Assembly (NCBI GenBank): GCA_023481165.1
Contig: JAMCWO010000150.1
Span: 1-64,000 of the forward strand
Source of the DNA: Planctomycetota bacterium
GTDB lineage: Bacteria > Planctomycetota > Phycisphaerae > Sedimentisphaerales > Anaerobacaceae
Direction: 5' to 3'
Length of the DNA: 64,000 bases
This document shows, piece after piece, positions 15,134 through 22,776 of the stretch. The number at the start of each line of letters is the position of its first letter. Within the stretch, counting starts at the first letter, position 1. The notes below the pieces were generated by a model. The model was not told where the DNA came from, did not search any database, and was given only the letters and a program-made list of their open reading frames with translations. The position numbers and the translations under genes were made by a program.

Positions 15134-15865
15134 ATGGCCCAAGATGAGCCGACGAGTGCGGCGTTGAGCGTCCGCGCCGTCAGCAAGACGTTCGTGACGA
15201 AGCCCGTGCTGCGGGGCATTGACCTGGTCGTGCCCGCCGGCGAGGCGGTCTGCCTGTGCGGGATCAACGGCGCGGGCAAGAGCACGCTGCTGCGAGTGAT
15301 CGCGGGCTTGCTGCGTCCCGACAGCGGTTCGATCGCGATCCAGGGATATGAGGTCCGCCGGGAGCCGGAGAAGAGCCGGCGGCAACTCGGCATGATCTCC
15401 CACGCGGGCATGGCCTACCCGGAACTGACTGTCAGCGAGAACCTCGCTTTCGCCGCGCGTCTGTACGGCGTGCCCCGTCGCGCGGAACGCATCGAAGAAC
15501 TGCTGGCTGGCACTGGGTTGACCTCGTACCGGTATGACCGGGCGGAAATTCTTTCCCGCGGGCTACAGCAACGTCTGGCGATTGCCCGGGCCCTCTTGCA
15601 TCGGCCCGCCGTACTGCTGGCGGATGAGCCGTTCACCGGCTTGGACGCCGCCGCCACGCAAGACGTGTGCACGATCTTCGACCGGTTCGCCCGGGACGGA
15701 GGCACGATCCTGATGACGACCCACGATCTGCGCCTGGGGCTGCAATGCTGCCGGCGCGTGGCCGTTCTGGACCAAGGCGTTCTGATTCTGGACGCGAGCA
15801 AGGATAGGATCGACACTCGGCGTTTTCTCGATGATTATCTCTCCTATGCGAGGACCATGAGTTGA
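15134..15865 (+). CDS. ccmA: Heme exporter ATP-binding protein CcmA
   Basis: 243 aa ABC ATPase: Walker A GINGAGKST, signature LSRGLQQRLAIARAL, Walker B VLLADEPFTGLD, and H-loop MTTHD. With CcmB and CcmC it forms the complex that releases heme-loaded CcmE. The start is ATG 15134; GTG 15122 is an alternative with an equally weak ribosome site. Its last codons overlap ccmB by four bases. Confidence 0.92.
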   Translation: MAQDEPTSAALSVRAVSKTFVTKPVLRGIDLVVPAGEAVCLCGINGAGKSTLLRVIAGLLRPDSGSIAIQGYEVRREPEKSRRQLGMISHAGMAYPELTVSENLAFAARLYGVPRRAERIEELLAGTGLTSYRYDRAEILSRGLQQRLAIARALLHRPAVLLADEPFTGLDAAATQDVCTIFDRFARDGGTILMTTHDLRLGLQCCRRVAVLDQGVLILDASKDRIDTRRFLDDYLSYARTMS

Positions 15866-16578
15866 AAGACATGTGGCTGGGTCTGCGGGCCATCCTCATC
15901 AAGGACATCGTCGTCGAGCTCAGAGCCCGGCAGGCTCTGCCGACGATGGTCGTCCTCGGCATGCTCATCGTCTTTATCCTGCGGATCGCCTCGGAATCCG
16001 CCGCGGCGGGCGGCGGCGCGCCGGTGATGGGAGCGGCGGCTCTGTGGATCGCGTTCCTTTTCTCCGGCCTCCTGGCCCAGGAGAGGTCTTTTGCCGCCGA
16101 GCAGCACAATGGGTGCATGGACGGCCTGCTGCTGGCCCCGCTCGACGCCGGGACGATCTACCTCGCCAAGCTGCTGGCCAACATCATCCTGCTGACGATC
16201 TTCGAAGCCGTGGTGGTTCCCCTGGTCTTGATAGCGTTCCATCTGCACGTGGCGGGCTGGGGGCGGCTGGTCACGGTTCTGCTGCTGGGCAATCTCGGTA
16301 TCTCCAGCGTAGGGACGTTGTTCTCGGCGGCGGTCCAACTGACGCGGACCCGCGGCGCGCTGCTGAGCATCGTGGTGCTGGTCCTGCTCATGCCCATGAT
16401 GATCCCCGCCTCCTTCGCGTTGCTGGTGCTGTTCGGGGCGTTGCCGGAGAGAATGGTCGGGTCCGGCTCGTTCGCCTTCGTCGGCAGCTTCCCGGCGGCG
16501 GTGGCGTATATGCTCGCTTTCGATGCCGTCTTCACCGTGGCGTCGTGGCTGCTTTTCGGCGTTGTAGTAGAGGAGTAA
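15862..16578 (+). CDS. ccmB: Heme exporter membrane protein CcmB
   Basis: 238 aa with about six membrane helices and the family's conserved features (KDIVVELRARQALPTMVVLG near the N-terminus, then FLFSGLLAQERSFAAEQ). TTG 15862 overlaps the ccmA stop and has GAGGA eight bases upstream; ATG 15871 is the alternative. It is the permease partner of CcmA in the inner membrane. Confidence 0.92.
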   Translation: MKDMWLGLRAILIKDIVVELRARQALPTMVVLGMLIVFILRIASESAAAGGGAPVMGAAALWIAFLFSGLLAQERSFAAEQHNGCMDGLLLAPLDAGTIYLAKLLANIILLTIFEAVVVPLVLIAFHLHVAGWGRLVTVLLLGNLGISSVGTLFSAAVQLTRTRGALLSIVVLVLLMPMMIPASFALLVLFGALPERMVGSGSFAFVGSFPAAVAYMLAFDAVFTVASWLLFGVVVEE

Positions 16579-16582
16579 CAGA

Positions 16583-17218
16583 ATGAGACGATTGCTGCTG
16601 GCGCTGGCCTTCCTTCTATTGATCGCGTCAACCTTGATCGGGTTGACGCGCGGCCAGATCGATCCTCTGCAGCGCAATATCCTTTATGTCCATGTTCCCA
16701 ACTCGGTCTGTGCGCTGCTGTGCTTTGTTGTCGTGCTTGTCACGAGTGTTGGCTATCTGGCCACCGGCAAACAGACCTGGGACCTGGCGGCGACCGCCGC
16801 GGCGGAAGCAGGCTTCGTCTTCGCGACCATCCTGAATGCGACGGGCATGATCTTCTCGCGGGCGGAATGGAACGTCTGGTGGACGCCCAGCCCCCGGCTG
16901 GTGACCTCCGCGATTCTGTGGTTCCTGTATGCCGTGTATCTGATCCTGCGGGTCAGTCTGCCCGGCGCGCAGCGCCGCGCAGCGCGGCTTTGTGCCGTCT
17001 TCGGCATTGTCGCCTTTCTGGATGTCCCGCTGGTGTACATCAGCGCGCGGTTCATCCCGGACATCCACCGGCCGAATTTCAGTTTCGATTCGACTTGGCA
17101 GACGGCGGCCCTGATGCTCGGCATGGCCGGCACCATCCTCCTGGCCGCCGGCCTGATCTGGCTGCGCACAAGCCTCCTGCGCGACACGCTGAAACTGGAG
17201 CAAGAGCTTCTCCGTTAA
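16583..17218 (+). CDS. ccmC: Heme-handling membrane protein CcmC
   Basis: 211 aa, six membrane helices, of the CcmC/CcsA heme-handling superfamily. The conserved first periplasmic segment (QRNILYVHVPNS) carries one heme-ligand histidine, and a second His is in IPDIHRPNF. The tryptophan-rich motif reads EWNVWWTPSPRLVTSAILW, whereas the classical form is WGxWWxWDxRLT. The Trp-Asp pair is thus replaced by Ser-Pro. It loads heme onto CcmE. It starts four bases after ccmB and is followed by ccmD. Confidence 0.92.
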   Translation: MRRLLLALAFLLLIASTLIGLTRGQIDPLQRNILYVHVPNSVCALLCFVVVLVTSVGYLATGKQTWDLAATAAAEAGFVFATILNATGMIFSRAEWNVWWTPSPRLVTSAILWFLYAVYLILRVSLPGAQRRAARLCAVFGIVAFLDVPLVYISARFIPDIHRPNFSFDSTWQTAALMLGMAGTILLAAGLIWLRTSLLRDTLKLEQELLR

Positions 17219-17230
17219 GGAGTCTGGGAT

Positions 17231-17365
17231 ATGTTCTATCTCGTGCTGGGATTCTGCACCGTGTGGGTGTGCCATTTCGCCTATCTAGCCGTGCTCGACC
17301 GGCAGGCAACGCAACTGCGTCGCCGGCTGGAGGCCCGCGCCAACGCGACCCCGGATCGCACGTGA
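17231..17365 (+). CDS. ccmD: Small membrane protein CcmD
   Basis: 44 aa and too short for many gene callers. One N-terminal membrane helix (MFYLVLGFCTVWVCHFAYLA) is followed by a basic amphipathic segment (RQATQLRRRLEAR), the usual CcmD build. ATG 17231 has AAGGAG (17218-17223) seven bases upstream and begins 12 bases after ccmC. CcmD helps CcmABC release holo-CcmE. Sequence conservation in this family is low, so the call rests on size, topology and position. Confidence 0.8.
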   Translation: MFYLVLGFCTVWVCHFAYLAVLDRQATQLRRRLEARANATPDRT

Positions 17366-17393
17366 AGGCCTGTGGCGCCTAGGAGAACGACGG

Positions 17394-18923
17394 ATGCCGC
17401 CGCTGGATGTCAGCCTATTGTGCTATGATTTGCCCTCCCGACCGCGGCCGGAGATGGGCCGGATCCTGGTGACCGGCGCCACCGGCTACATCGGCGGGCG
17501 ACTCGTGCCGGAGTTGTTGGCCCGGGGGTATCGTGTACGAGTCATGGTGCGCGCGCCCGCGGAGGAGTACTGCAACCGCTGGCCCGGCGCGGAGATCGTG
17601 GTCGCCGATGCGCTGAAGGCGGACGGTCTGCGCGAGGCATTACAGGGGATTCACGCCGCCTATTACTTGATTCATTCGCTGCTGCTCGGGCAGGAGGAAT
17701 TCGAGTCCAAGGAGATCCAGGCCGCGGGGAACTTTCGCACGGCCGCCGAGAAGGAGGGGGTCGCCCATATCATCTACCTGGGGGCGCTGGGCGACATTCG
17801 CGTGCCGTTATCGCCGCACCTGAGGAGCCGGATGCACGTGGCGGAGGAGTTGGGGCGTGGACGCGTCGCGACCACCGTCCTGCGTGCGGCGATCATCATC
17901 GGCTCCGGCAGTGCCTCCTACGAGATCATCGAGCACCTGGTGCGGAATTTGCCCGTGTTCTTCGTGCCACGCTGGGCCCAGACCCGGTGCCAGCCGATCG
18001 CCGTTCGCGACGTCATCAAGTACCTGGTCGGCGTGCTGGAAACCCCCGAGGCTTGCGGGAGGTCTTTCGATATCGGCGGCCGGGATGTGCTGACGTACCG
18101 GCAAATGCTCGGCATCTTCGCGGACCTGCTCGGCAAAAAGAGGCTCTTCCTTCCGTGTCCATTCTGCCACATCGGGCTGTTCTCCTACCTCGCCAGCCTC
18201 GTCACGCCCGTGCCGGCAGCGATCACGCGGTGTCTCATGGAGGGAATCACCAGCGAGGTCGTTTGCCAGAGCCAGGACATCCGGCACCTACTGCCTTTCC
18301 AGCCCTTGGGGTACCGGGAAGCCCTCGTCCGGGCGCTGTCGCGCGAGGAGCAGGACCGCGTGCACACCCGCTGGTCCGACGCCTATCCGCCCGCGCACGA
18401 GCTGGCGATGAAGCTCCACGAGATCCCCAAGCCCGTGCGCTACACGAGTTCATACACGCTCCCGACGGAAAAGGACGCCCCTTCGCTCTTCCGTTCGGTC
18501 TGCCGGATTGGGGGCAAGGAAGGGTGGTTCTACAGCAATTGGCTGTGGCGGCTGCGCGGCATGATCGATCGGATCCTGCTGGGCGTCGGGTCATCCCGGG
18601 GCAGGAGGAGTTCCTCGAGCCTGAGAGCCGGGGACGTGATTGACTTCTGGCGCGTCGAAGACCTCAGGCCGGACGCCATGCTTCTCCTGCGGGCGGAGAT
18701 GAAGCTGCCAGGCATGGCGTGGCTTCAGTTCAACGTGGATCGGAAAGAGGGCGGTCAGGGGCCCCCAACGCATAATTCCGCGTTGGGGACCGCCAATCAG
18801 TTGTCTGTGAACGCCTATTATCAACCGTCCGGCTTGTTGGGAAAACTGTACTGGTACGCCTGTCTTCCCTTTCACTCCCTGATCTTCCACAATCTGATCA
18901 AGCAGATCGAGAAGAGGGCGTAA
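17394..18923 (+). CDS. NAD(P)-binding SDR-type oxidoreductase with DUF2867 domain
   Basis: 509 aa. The N-terminal Rossmann domain begins RILVTGATGYIGGRLVPEL (TGxxGxxG) and continues as an atypical SDR/NmrA-like fold to about residue 290. The C-terminal part (YTLPTEKDAPSLFRSVCRIG onward) matches the DUF2867 region usually fused to it. AGGAG lies eight bases before ATG 17394. Near residue 455 it has an in-frame repeat A insert (18758-18791) reading PTHNSALGT, inside a beta region that in relatives should be continuous. Substrate is unknown. It follows ccmD by 28 bases but is probably not part of cytochrome maturation. Confidence 0.85.
   Translation: MPPLDVSLLCYDLPSRPRPEMGRILVTGATGYIGGRLVPELLARGYRVRVMVRAPAEEYCNRWPGAEIVVADALKADGLREALQGIHAAYYLIHSLLLGQEEFESKEIQAAGNFRTAAEKEGVAHIIYLGALGDIRVPLSPHLRSRMHVAEELGRGRVATTVLRAAIIIGSGSASYEIIEHLVRNLPVFFVPRWAQTRCQPIAVRDVIKYLVGVLETPEACGRSFDIGGRDVLTYRQMLGIFADLLGKKRLFLPCPFCHIGLFSYLASLVTPVPAAITRCLMEGITSEVVCQSQDIRHLLPFQPLGYREALVRALSREEQDRVHTRWSDAYPPAHELAMKLHEIPKPVRYTSSYTLPTEKDAPSLFRSVCRIGGKEGWFYSNWLWRLRGMIDRILLGVGSSRGRRSSSSLRAGDVIDFWRVEDLRPDAMLLLRAEMKLPGMAWLQFNVDRKEGGQGPPTHNSALGTANQLSVNAYYQPSGLLGKLYWYACLPFHSLIFHNLIKQIEKRA
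18758..18791. repeat. Palindromic repeat A, copy 7 (in frame inside the SDR/DUF2867 gene)
   Basis: GGGGCCCCCAACGC and GCGTTGGGGAC(C) pair around ATAATTC. It is almost the same as the copy at 5425-5461 and is translated as GPPTHNSALGTAN without breaking the frame. Confidence 0.85.
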
Positions 18924-19153
18924 TTCCCGGGGACTGAACCATCCGGCTTCTCGCCGTCATGATCGGACCCGCTCCAAACCGCCCCCGGTCCTCCCATGAG
19001 CGCGCTGGCCGCCGCAAATCGGCAAATTCCTCACGTGTAGAGGGCTCGCCAGCCCGCGTACTTACTTTGGAGTAAGGCTTCGGGGTATATTGGAAGCCTA
19101 CGCGAAATCGCTGTAACGATGGGACCGGGTCAGATATGCGGAAAGGATAGAGT

Positions 19154-19336
19154 ATGGGACTGTTAGGCTGGGCCATTATATTCCTGATCGTTGCCCTCAT
19201 TGCTGCCGCCTTTGGATTTGGCGGCATCGCCTCAGCGGCAACGGGCGTGGCCAAAGTACTGTTCTTCATCTTCATCGTGGTTTTCATTGTGTTGTTGATC
19301 ACGGCTCTTTTAGGGGTGGGTGCCGCCACGGCTTGA
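19154..19336 (+). CDS. DUF1328-family small membrane protein
   Basis: 60 aa with two membrane helices: [20 protein letters not shown], a short [12 protein letters not shown] turn, then [20 protein letters not shown]. This is the complete DUF1328 (YtjA) layout. These are found beside stress-related small membrane proteins, and here a DUF883-like protein follows. AAAGGATAGAGT precedes ATG 19154. The molecular function is unknown. Confidence 0.88.
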   Translation: MGLLGWAIIFLIVALIAAAFGFGGIASAATGVAKVLFFIFIVVFIVLLITALLGVGAATA

Positions 19337-19340
19337 ACGG

Positions 19341-19388
19341 GCAACCGGCCCGCTACGGCGCCCGTCTTGGGCGCGGCAGGGCGGTTGC
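19341..19388 (+). other. Nested hairpin between two small membrane protein genes
   Basis: GCAACCG (19341-19347) pairs with CGGTTGC (19382-19388), and inside it GCGCCC-GTCTT-GGGCGC forms a second stem (19358-19374). Only two T residues follow, so it is a poor terminator and may instead stabilise or attenuate the message. Confidence 0.35.
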
Positions 19389-19439
19389 TTACCGTAAACC
19401 GGTGCGGGTCCACGGACCAGCGATGGAGTGGATGTAACT

Positions 19440-19799
19440 ATGGAAACGAGCAAACCGAAAGTGAACGAGGACATTGAGATACTCAAGAGTGATGTCCGTA
19501 GATTGCGTGCTGATGTGGTGGGGATCGTTCATTCCGCCAAATCTCGCAGTAAGGATACGGTTATGGAAACGAGCGACAGAATTCGAGGAATGATGACGGA
19601 TTTGGGCGGCAAGGCAGCGGATATTGGGAGCAAGGCGAAGGAGCAGGTTCTTGATAGAACGGAGGCTCTGAAGGACCGCGGGTATGAGGTGGTCGAGAAC
19701 TGGCGCGGGGGCATTGAGCATCGGCCGGTGACTTCCCTCCTGGTGGCCTTCGCCGCGGGTCTGGTTTTCGCCATGTTCATCACGAGAAGACGATACTAA
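19440..19799 (+). CDS. DUF883/ElaB-like membrane-anchored protein
   Basis: 119 aa: a long amphipathic N-terminal helix (EDIEILKSDVRRLRADVVG and SDRIRGMMTDLGGKAADIG) and a C-terminal membrane helix with basic end (SLLVAFAAGLVFAMFITRRRY). This is the pattern of the ElaB/YqjD (DUF883) family, whose E. coli members tether to membrane and ribosomes in stationary phase. ATG 19440 has GGAG upstream; a GTG at 19428 is less likely. It is close behind the DUF1328 gene, a pairing that suggests a stress-response pair. Confidence 0.78.
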   Translation: METSKPKVNEDIEILKSDVRRLRADVVGIVHSAKSRSKDTVMETSDRIRGMMTDLGGKAADIGSKAKEQVLDRTEALKDRGYEVVENWRGGIEHRPVTSLLVAFAAGLVFAMFITRRRY

Positions 19800-19853
19800 G
19801 CCCGCGCAGGTCCGCCTGGTCCGACTGACGAGCGATTATTTTGACTCTTGATT

Positions 19854-19921
19854 GCGCCTCCCGTGCAGCGCCGTTGCGCGTTGAGCTAAGTTGCGGGCAA
19901 CGGGCGGAGGCGTTTTTCTTT
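19854..19921 (+). terminator. Probable rho-independent terminator
   Basis: GCGCCTCC-CGT at 19854-19864 pairs, with a small bulge, with ACGGGCGGAGGCG (19900-19912), followed at once by TTTTTCTTT. It would end the DUF1328/DUF883 transcript. Confidence 0.6.
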
Positions 19922-19961
19922 CCGGTCGGGGGCCCTACCTCGAGAAACCGCGAATTTTGTG

Positions 19962-19990
19962 TTGAAACGGTTGTTGGAATCCGGTATAAA
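19962..19990 (+). promoter_or_regulatory. Sigma-70-type promoter
   Basis: TTGAAA (19962-19967), a 17-base spacer, and TATAAA (19985-19990) make a near-consensus housekeeping promoter for the gene at 20130, directly after a terminator. Confidence 0.7.
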
Positions 19991-20129
19991 GGACCCGTTT
20001 GGTGCCTGGCGCGGAGATGGTCTGTGGTAGGTAATCCGGGCTGGGAAAGGGACCGGGCTCCCCAGTGCGACTGTCAACTGGCAGACCCCGAGTCCAAATG
20101 GATTGGTGGCCGCTACGGAGCTGTCGGCT

Positions 20130-21098
20130 ATGAAGCGCTACACGGGACAGAAAGCGCTGTATGAGGCAATAAGCCGCTCTCGTGCTAAAGCTAAGCGCAG
20201 CAATATCTTAGAGCGATTTCTTCCGGAGGCGTCCCGGCAGGAAAAGCCGCCCGTCCCCGAAGGGTTGCCGCCGGCCGAGTTGACGGAAACTGTGCCCGAG
20301 CCGCCGGTCGTGGAAGAACCGCCGCGGCCCGTGCTGGAGAGACTGCGTGAAGCAGTGGCCGTTCGGGGGACTGCGACGCTGCGACGGCTGATGAAGCCGG
20401 AGAAAGCAGAAGTACCGCCGGGCATTGAGAACGCCGATCCGCCGGCGCCGGTGGGCCGTATTCCGATGCGGTGGCGGCTGAAGCCGCTACAGTTGAATGC
20501 GGGCCGGATCGAGATCTCGGTCTCGTACCACATTGCTGTTGCGGTCGCCCTGGTGGTGATTCTGGTGATTCTGGCCGGCTTTCGGCTGGGGCAGAAGTTT
20601 CCCGCCAAGGCCAAGATTGCCGCGCAGACGAACGCGCTTGCCGGTGCCGCACCGGAGAACGCCGCGACCGAAACGGTCGCTGGAAAGGCGGCGCCGGCGG
20701 GTACGCAGGGAACGGCGGACCCTGCCGGTGGGACGACGCAGGCAACGGGCGACAATTGGATCGTCTTGGCAAAACACAGGAACAGGGTGGACCTCGAACC
20801 GGTTAAGGAGCACTTTGCCAAGAACGGCATCGCCTTGGAAATCTGTGCGTTGGACGCGCTACGCCAATGGCTCGGCCAAAATGGACTGACGGCCGCCGGG
20901 TTACCGGATGGTGATGGGTTTCTGCTGGTGACCAGCGGCGCGTACCACAACCCGCAGAACCCGGATACAGATGGCTACAAGATGAAACAGAAGATTGCCG
21001 CGGTAGGCGCGACCTATAGGGCCCCGAAGGGCAGAGACCCGTTCACGCCGAGACTCTTCAGCGATGCATACGGGATGAAAATCAGCAGAGTAAAGTAA
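20130..21098 (+). CDS. Single-pass membrane protein of unknown function
   Basis: 322 aa. The N-terminus (MKRYTGQKALYEAISRSRAK) is positively charged. A Pro/Glu-rich cytoplasmic part follows, then one membrane helix at about 143-163 (YHIAVAVALVVILVILAGF), an Ala/Gly-rich linker, and a C-terminal periplasmic domain (DNWIVLAKHRNRVDLEPVKE, GIALEICALDALRQWLGQNG, KMKQKIAAVGATYRAP). The last domain resembles an SPOR-like or other peptidoglycan/peptide-binding alpha-beta fold only in general layout. ATG 20130 is chosen because GGAG lies nine bases upstream. It is followed 15 bases on by the PVC small basic protein and has its own promoter. I do not recognise its function. Confidence 0.75.
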   Translation: MKRYTGQKALYEAISRSRAKAKRSNILERFLPEASRQEKPPVPEGLPPAELTETVPEPPVVEEPPRPVLERLREAVAVRGTATLRRLMKPEKAEVPPGIENADPPAPVGRIPMRWRLKPLQLNAGRIEISVSYHIAVAVALVVILVILAGFRLGQKFPAKAKIAAQTNALAGAAPENAATETVAGKAAPAGTQGTADPAGGTTQATGDNWIVLAKHRNRVDLEPVKEHFAKNGIALEICALDALRQWLGQNGLTAAGLPDGDGFLLVTSGAYHNPQNPDTDGYKMKQKIAAVGATYRAPKGRDPFTPRLFSDAYGMKISRVK

Positions 21099-21113
21099 CA
21101 GGAGAGAAATTGG

Positions 21114-21458
21114 ATGTCGATCGATCGTTCATTGAAGCTGAAGGACGCACTGGTCCGGCACCGCAACGTGCTGACACGGGCCGAGCGTATTGATGTTTTG
21201 AAGGATGAGGAACGCTGGAACGAAGGGGATCCCGTGACGGGCCTGCCCAAAGTGGCGCACCGTAAGAGTGCGGCCGGCAAGAAGGCCAAGGCCGAGGCGG
21301 CGGCCGAAGTGGCCGCAGCGGCTGGAGCCGCAGCCCCTGGCGCTCCGGCGGAAACCCCGGCCGCAGCGCCGGCAGCCGGCGTCAAAGCGCCCGCTGGCGG
21401 TGCCAAGGCACCCGCCGGCGGCGGCAAGGCACCTGCCAAGGGAGCCGCGAAAGCATAA
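21114..21458 (+). CDS. PVC-superphylum small basic protein with low-complexity tail
   Basis: 114 aa. The first ~58 residues (SLKLKDALVRHRNVLTRAER, then IDVLKDEERW and GLPKVAHRK) match the small basic protein shared by Chlamydiae, Verrucomicrobia and Planctomycetes (TIGR04137 type). That makes it a useful lineage marker. After residue 58 there is an Ala/Pro/Gly/Lys-rich tail with repeats such as KAPAGG, not part of the family core. AGGAG lies about eight bases before ATG 21114. Nucleic-acid or ribosome binding is often assumed from its charge but not shown here. Confidence 0.85.
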   Translation: MSIDRSLKLKDALVRHRNVLTRAERIDVLKDEERWNEGDPVTGLPKVAHRKSAAGKKAKAEAAAEVAAAAGAAAPGAPAETPAAAPAAGVKAPAGGAKAPAGGGKAPAKGAAKA

Positions 21459-21528
21459 GCGACCGCACGCGCGCCGTCCCGGCAACTATCGGGTCGGTGC
21501 GCCGTATGTCTTTTATTCAGGCAAGGAG

Positions 21529-21561
21529 CATGCCGAACGCAAGTTCGGCATGTTTTCTTTT
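21529..21561 (+). terminator. Rho-independent terminator
   Basis: CATGCCGAAC (21529-21538), loop GCAA, GTTCGGCATG (21543-21552) and then TTTTCTTTT. A perfect 10-bp stem with a stable tetraloop and T-run ends the 20130-21458 transcript. Confidence 0.88.
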
Positions 21562-21579
21562 GTTACGGAGGTGCCAGTC

Positions 21580-22776
21580 ATGGTCGAGGGACGATGGAGC
21601 GCCAGCCTGCCGGGTCTTTTGCTCCTCGTAGCATTCGGGGTCCCGACTCTGTCCGCGCAGGACAAAGGCAGATGGCCCGGGGCACCGTATGCCGCCAGTG
21701 AAGTCATTCAGAAAGTCGAATGGGCCCCGGCGGCTGCCATCGTCCGCAAGGCCGAAGGCAGCGACAACTGGCCGATCACCTGGGCGGACGACGGCAACTT
21801 GTACACCGCGTATGGGGATGGCCAGGGTTTCGAGCCAAAATTGGGCAAGAAGCTCAGCCTGGGCTTCGCGAAGGTTGGCGGCGGCCCGCAGGACTTCCGG
21901 GGGGTTAATATCCGCAGCAAGACCGGAGAATCGGCAGGGGAGGGGGCGGCCGGTCCCAAAGCCAGCGGCATGCTCTGCGTGGATGGCGTTTTGTACCTGC
22001 TGGTACGAAACGTCGGCAATTCCCAGATTGCCTGGTCGGAGGACCACGCGGTGACCTGGAACTGGTGCAAGTGGAAGTTCGAGACAAGCTTCGGCGCCCC
22101 GACATTCCTGAACTTCGGCGCCAATTATGCCGGCCGGCGCGATAACTTCGTCTATGTCTACTCCCACGACAACGAGAGCGCTTACCTGCCGGCGGACCGG
22201 ATGGTGATGGCCCGTGTCCCACTGGACCAGATCCGCGACCGCCAAGCCTACGAGTTCTTCAAAACCCTCGATCCGGTCGGCCGCCCGATTTGGACGAGAA
22301 ACATTCGCGAGCGGGGGGCCGTGTTTGTCAATCCCGAGCGATGCTGGCGCTCCGGCATCAGTTACAATGCCGGGCTGAGACGGTACCTCTGGTGCCAGAT
22401 TCTCCCCTTTAGCACGGACCCGCGCGGCCCGCGTTTCCAGGGCGGTTTCGGGATCTACGAGGCCCCTGAGCCCTGGGGCCCCTGGCACACGGTCTTCTAC
22501 ACCGAGAACTGGGACGTCGGCCCCGGCGAGACAAGCAGCTTGCCCACGAAGTGGATGAGCCCGGACGGCCGAACCTGCCACTTGGTCTTCTCCGGCGCGG
22601 ACTCTTTCTCGGTCCGCAAAGTGGAGCTAACGGTGCACAATGATTGGCTGCAACCGGTCTCAGGACATCGGCTCTGGGAAGGTGTCGGAGGAACCTGTTT
22701 GGTCGGGGCTGGAGTCGTTGCCGGCAGACGCGGCCGGCTCCCCGGCAACCTGGCTCCCCTCGGCTTGGGGGGTTGA
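21580..22776 (+). CDS. Exported DUF4185-domain protein
   Basis: 398 aa with a signal peptide (SLPGLLLLVAFGVPTLSAQ). The beta-propeller-like DUF4185 region follows (WPITWADDGNLYTAYGDG, GMLCVDGVLYLLVRNVGNS, FLNFGANYAGRRDNFVYVYS, WMSPDGRTCHLVFSGADSF), related in layout to glycoside hydrolase propellers. GGAGG lies before ATG 21580, just after the terminator. The last ~40 residues (from about 22660) are antisense to tatA and read like unselected sequence, so the natural stop may have been lost. It may act on or bind polysaccharide, which is inference from the fold. Confidence 0.82.
   Translation: MVEGRWSASLPGLLLLVAFGVPTLSAQDKGRWPGAPYAASEVIQKVEWAPAAAIVRKAEGSDNWPITWADDGNLYTAYGDGQGFEPKLGKKLSLGFAKVGGGPQDFRGVNIRSKTGESAGEGAAGPKASGMLCVDGVLYLLVRNVGNSQIAWSEDHAVTWNWCKWKFETSFGAPTFLNFGANYAGRRDNFVYVYSHDNESAYLPADRMVMARVPLDQIRDRQAYEFFKTLDPVGRPIWTRNIRERGAVFVNPERCWRSGISYNAGLRRYLWCQILPFSTDPRGPRFQGGFGIYEAPEPWGPWHTVFYTENWDVGPGETSSLPTKWMSPDGRTCHLVFSGADSFSVRKVELTVHNDWLQPVSGHRLWEGVGGTCLVGAGVVAGRRGRLPGNLAPLGLGG

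Larger units (their letters stand above)
19800..20129 (+). other. Intergenic region with terminator and promoter
   Basis: About 330 bases without a gene. The first part carries the terminator at 19854-19921 and the second part the promoter at 19962-19990. About 140 bases of leader then precede ATG 20130. A short open frame across it lacks a ribosome site. Confidence 0.5.

Noticed and set aside
19841-20164. Small ORF over the terminator and promoter between the DUF883-like gene and the 20130 gene
   Set aside because: It spans a terminator and a promoter, lacks a ribosome site and has no recognisable protein features.
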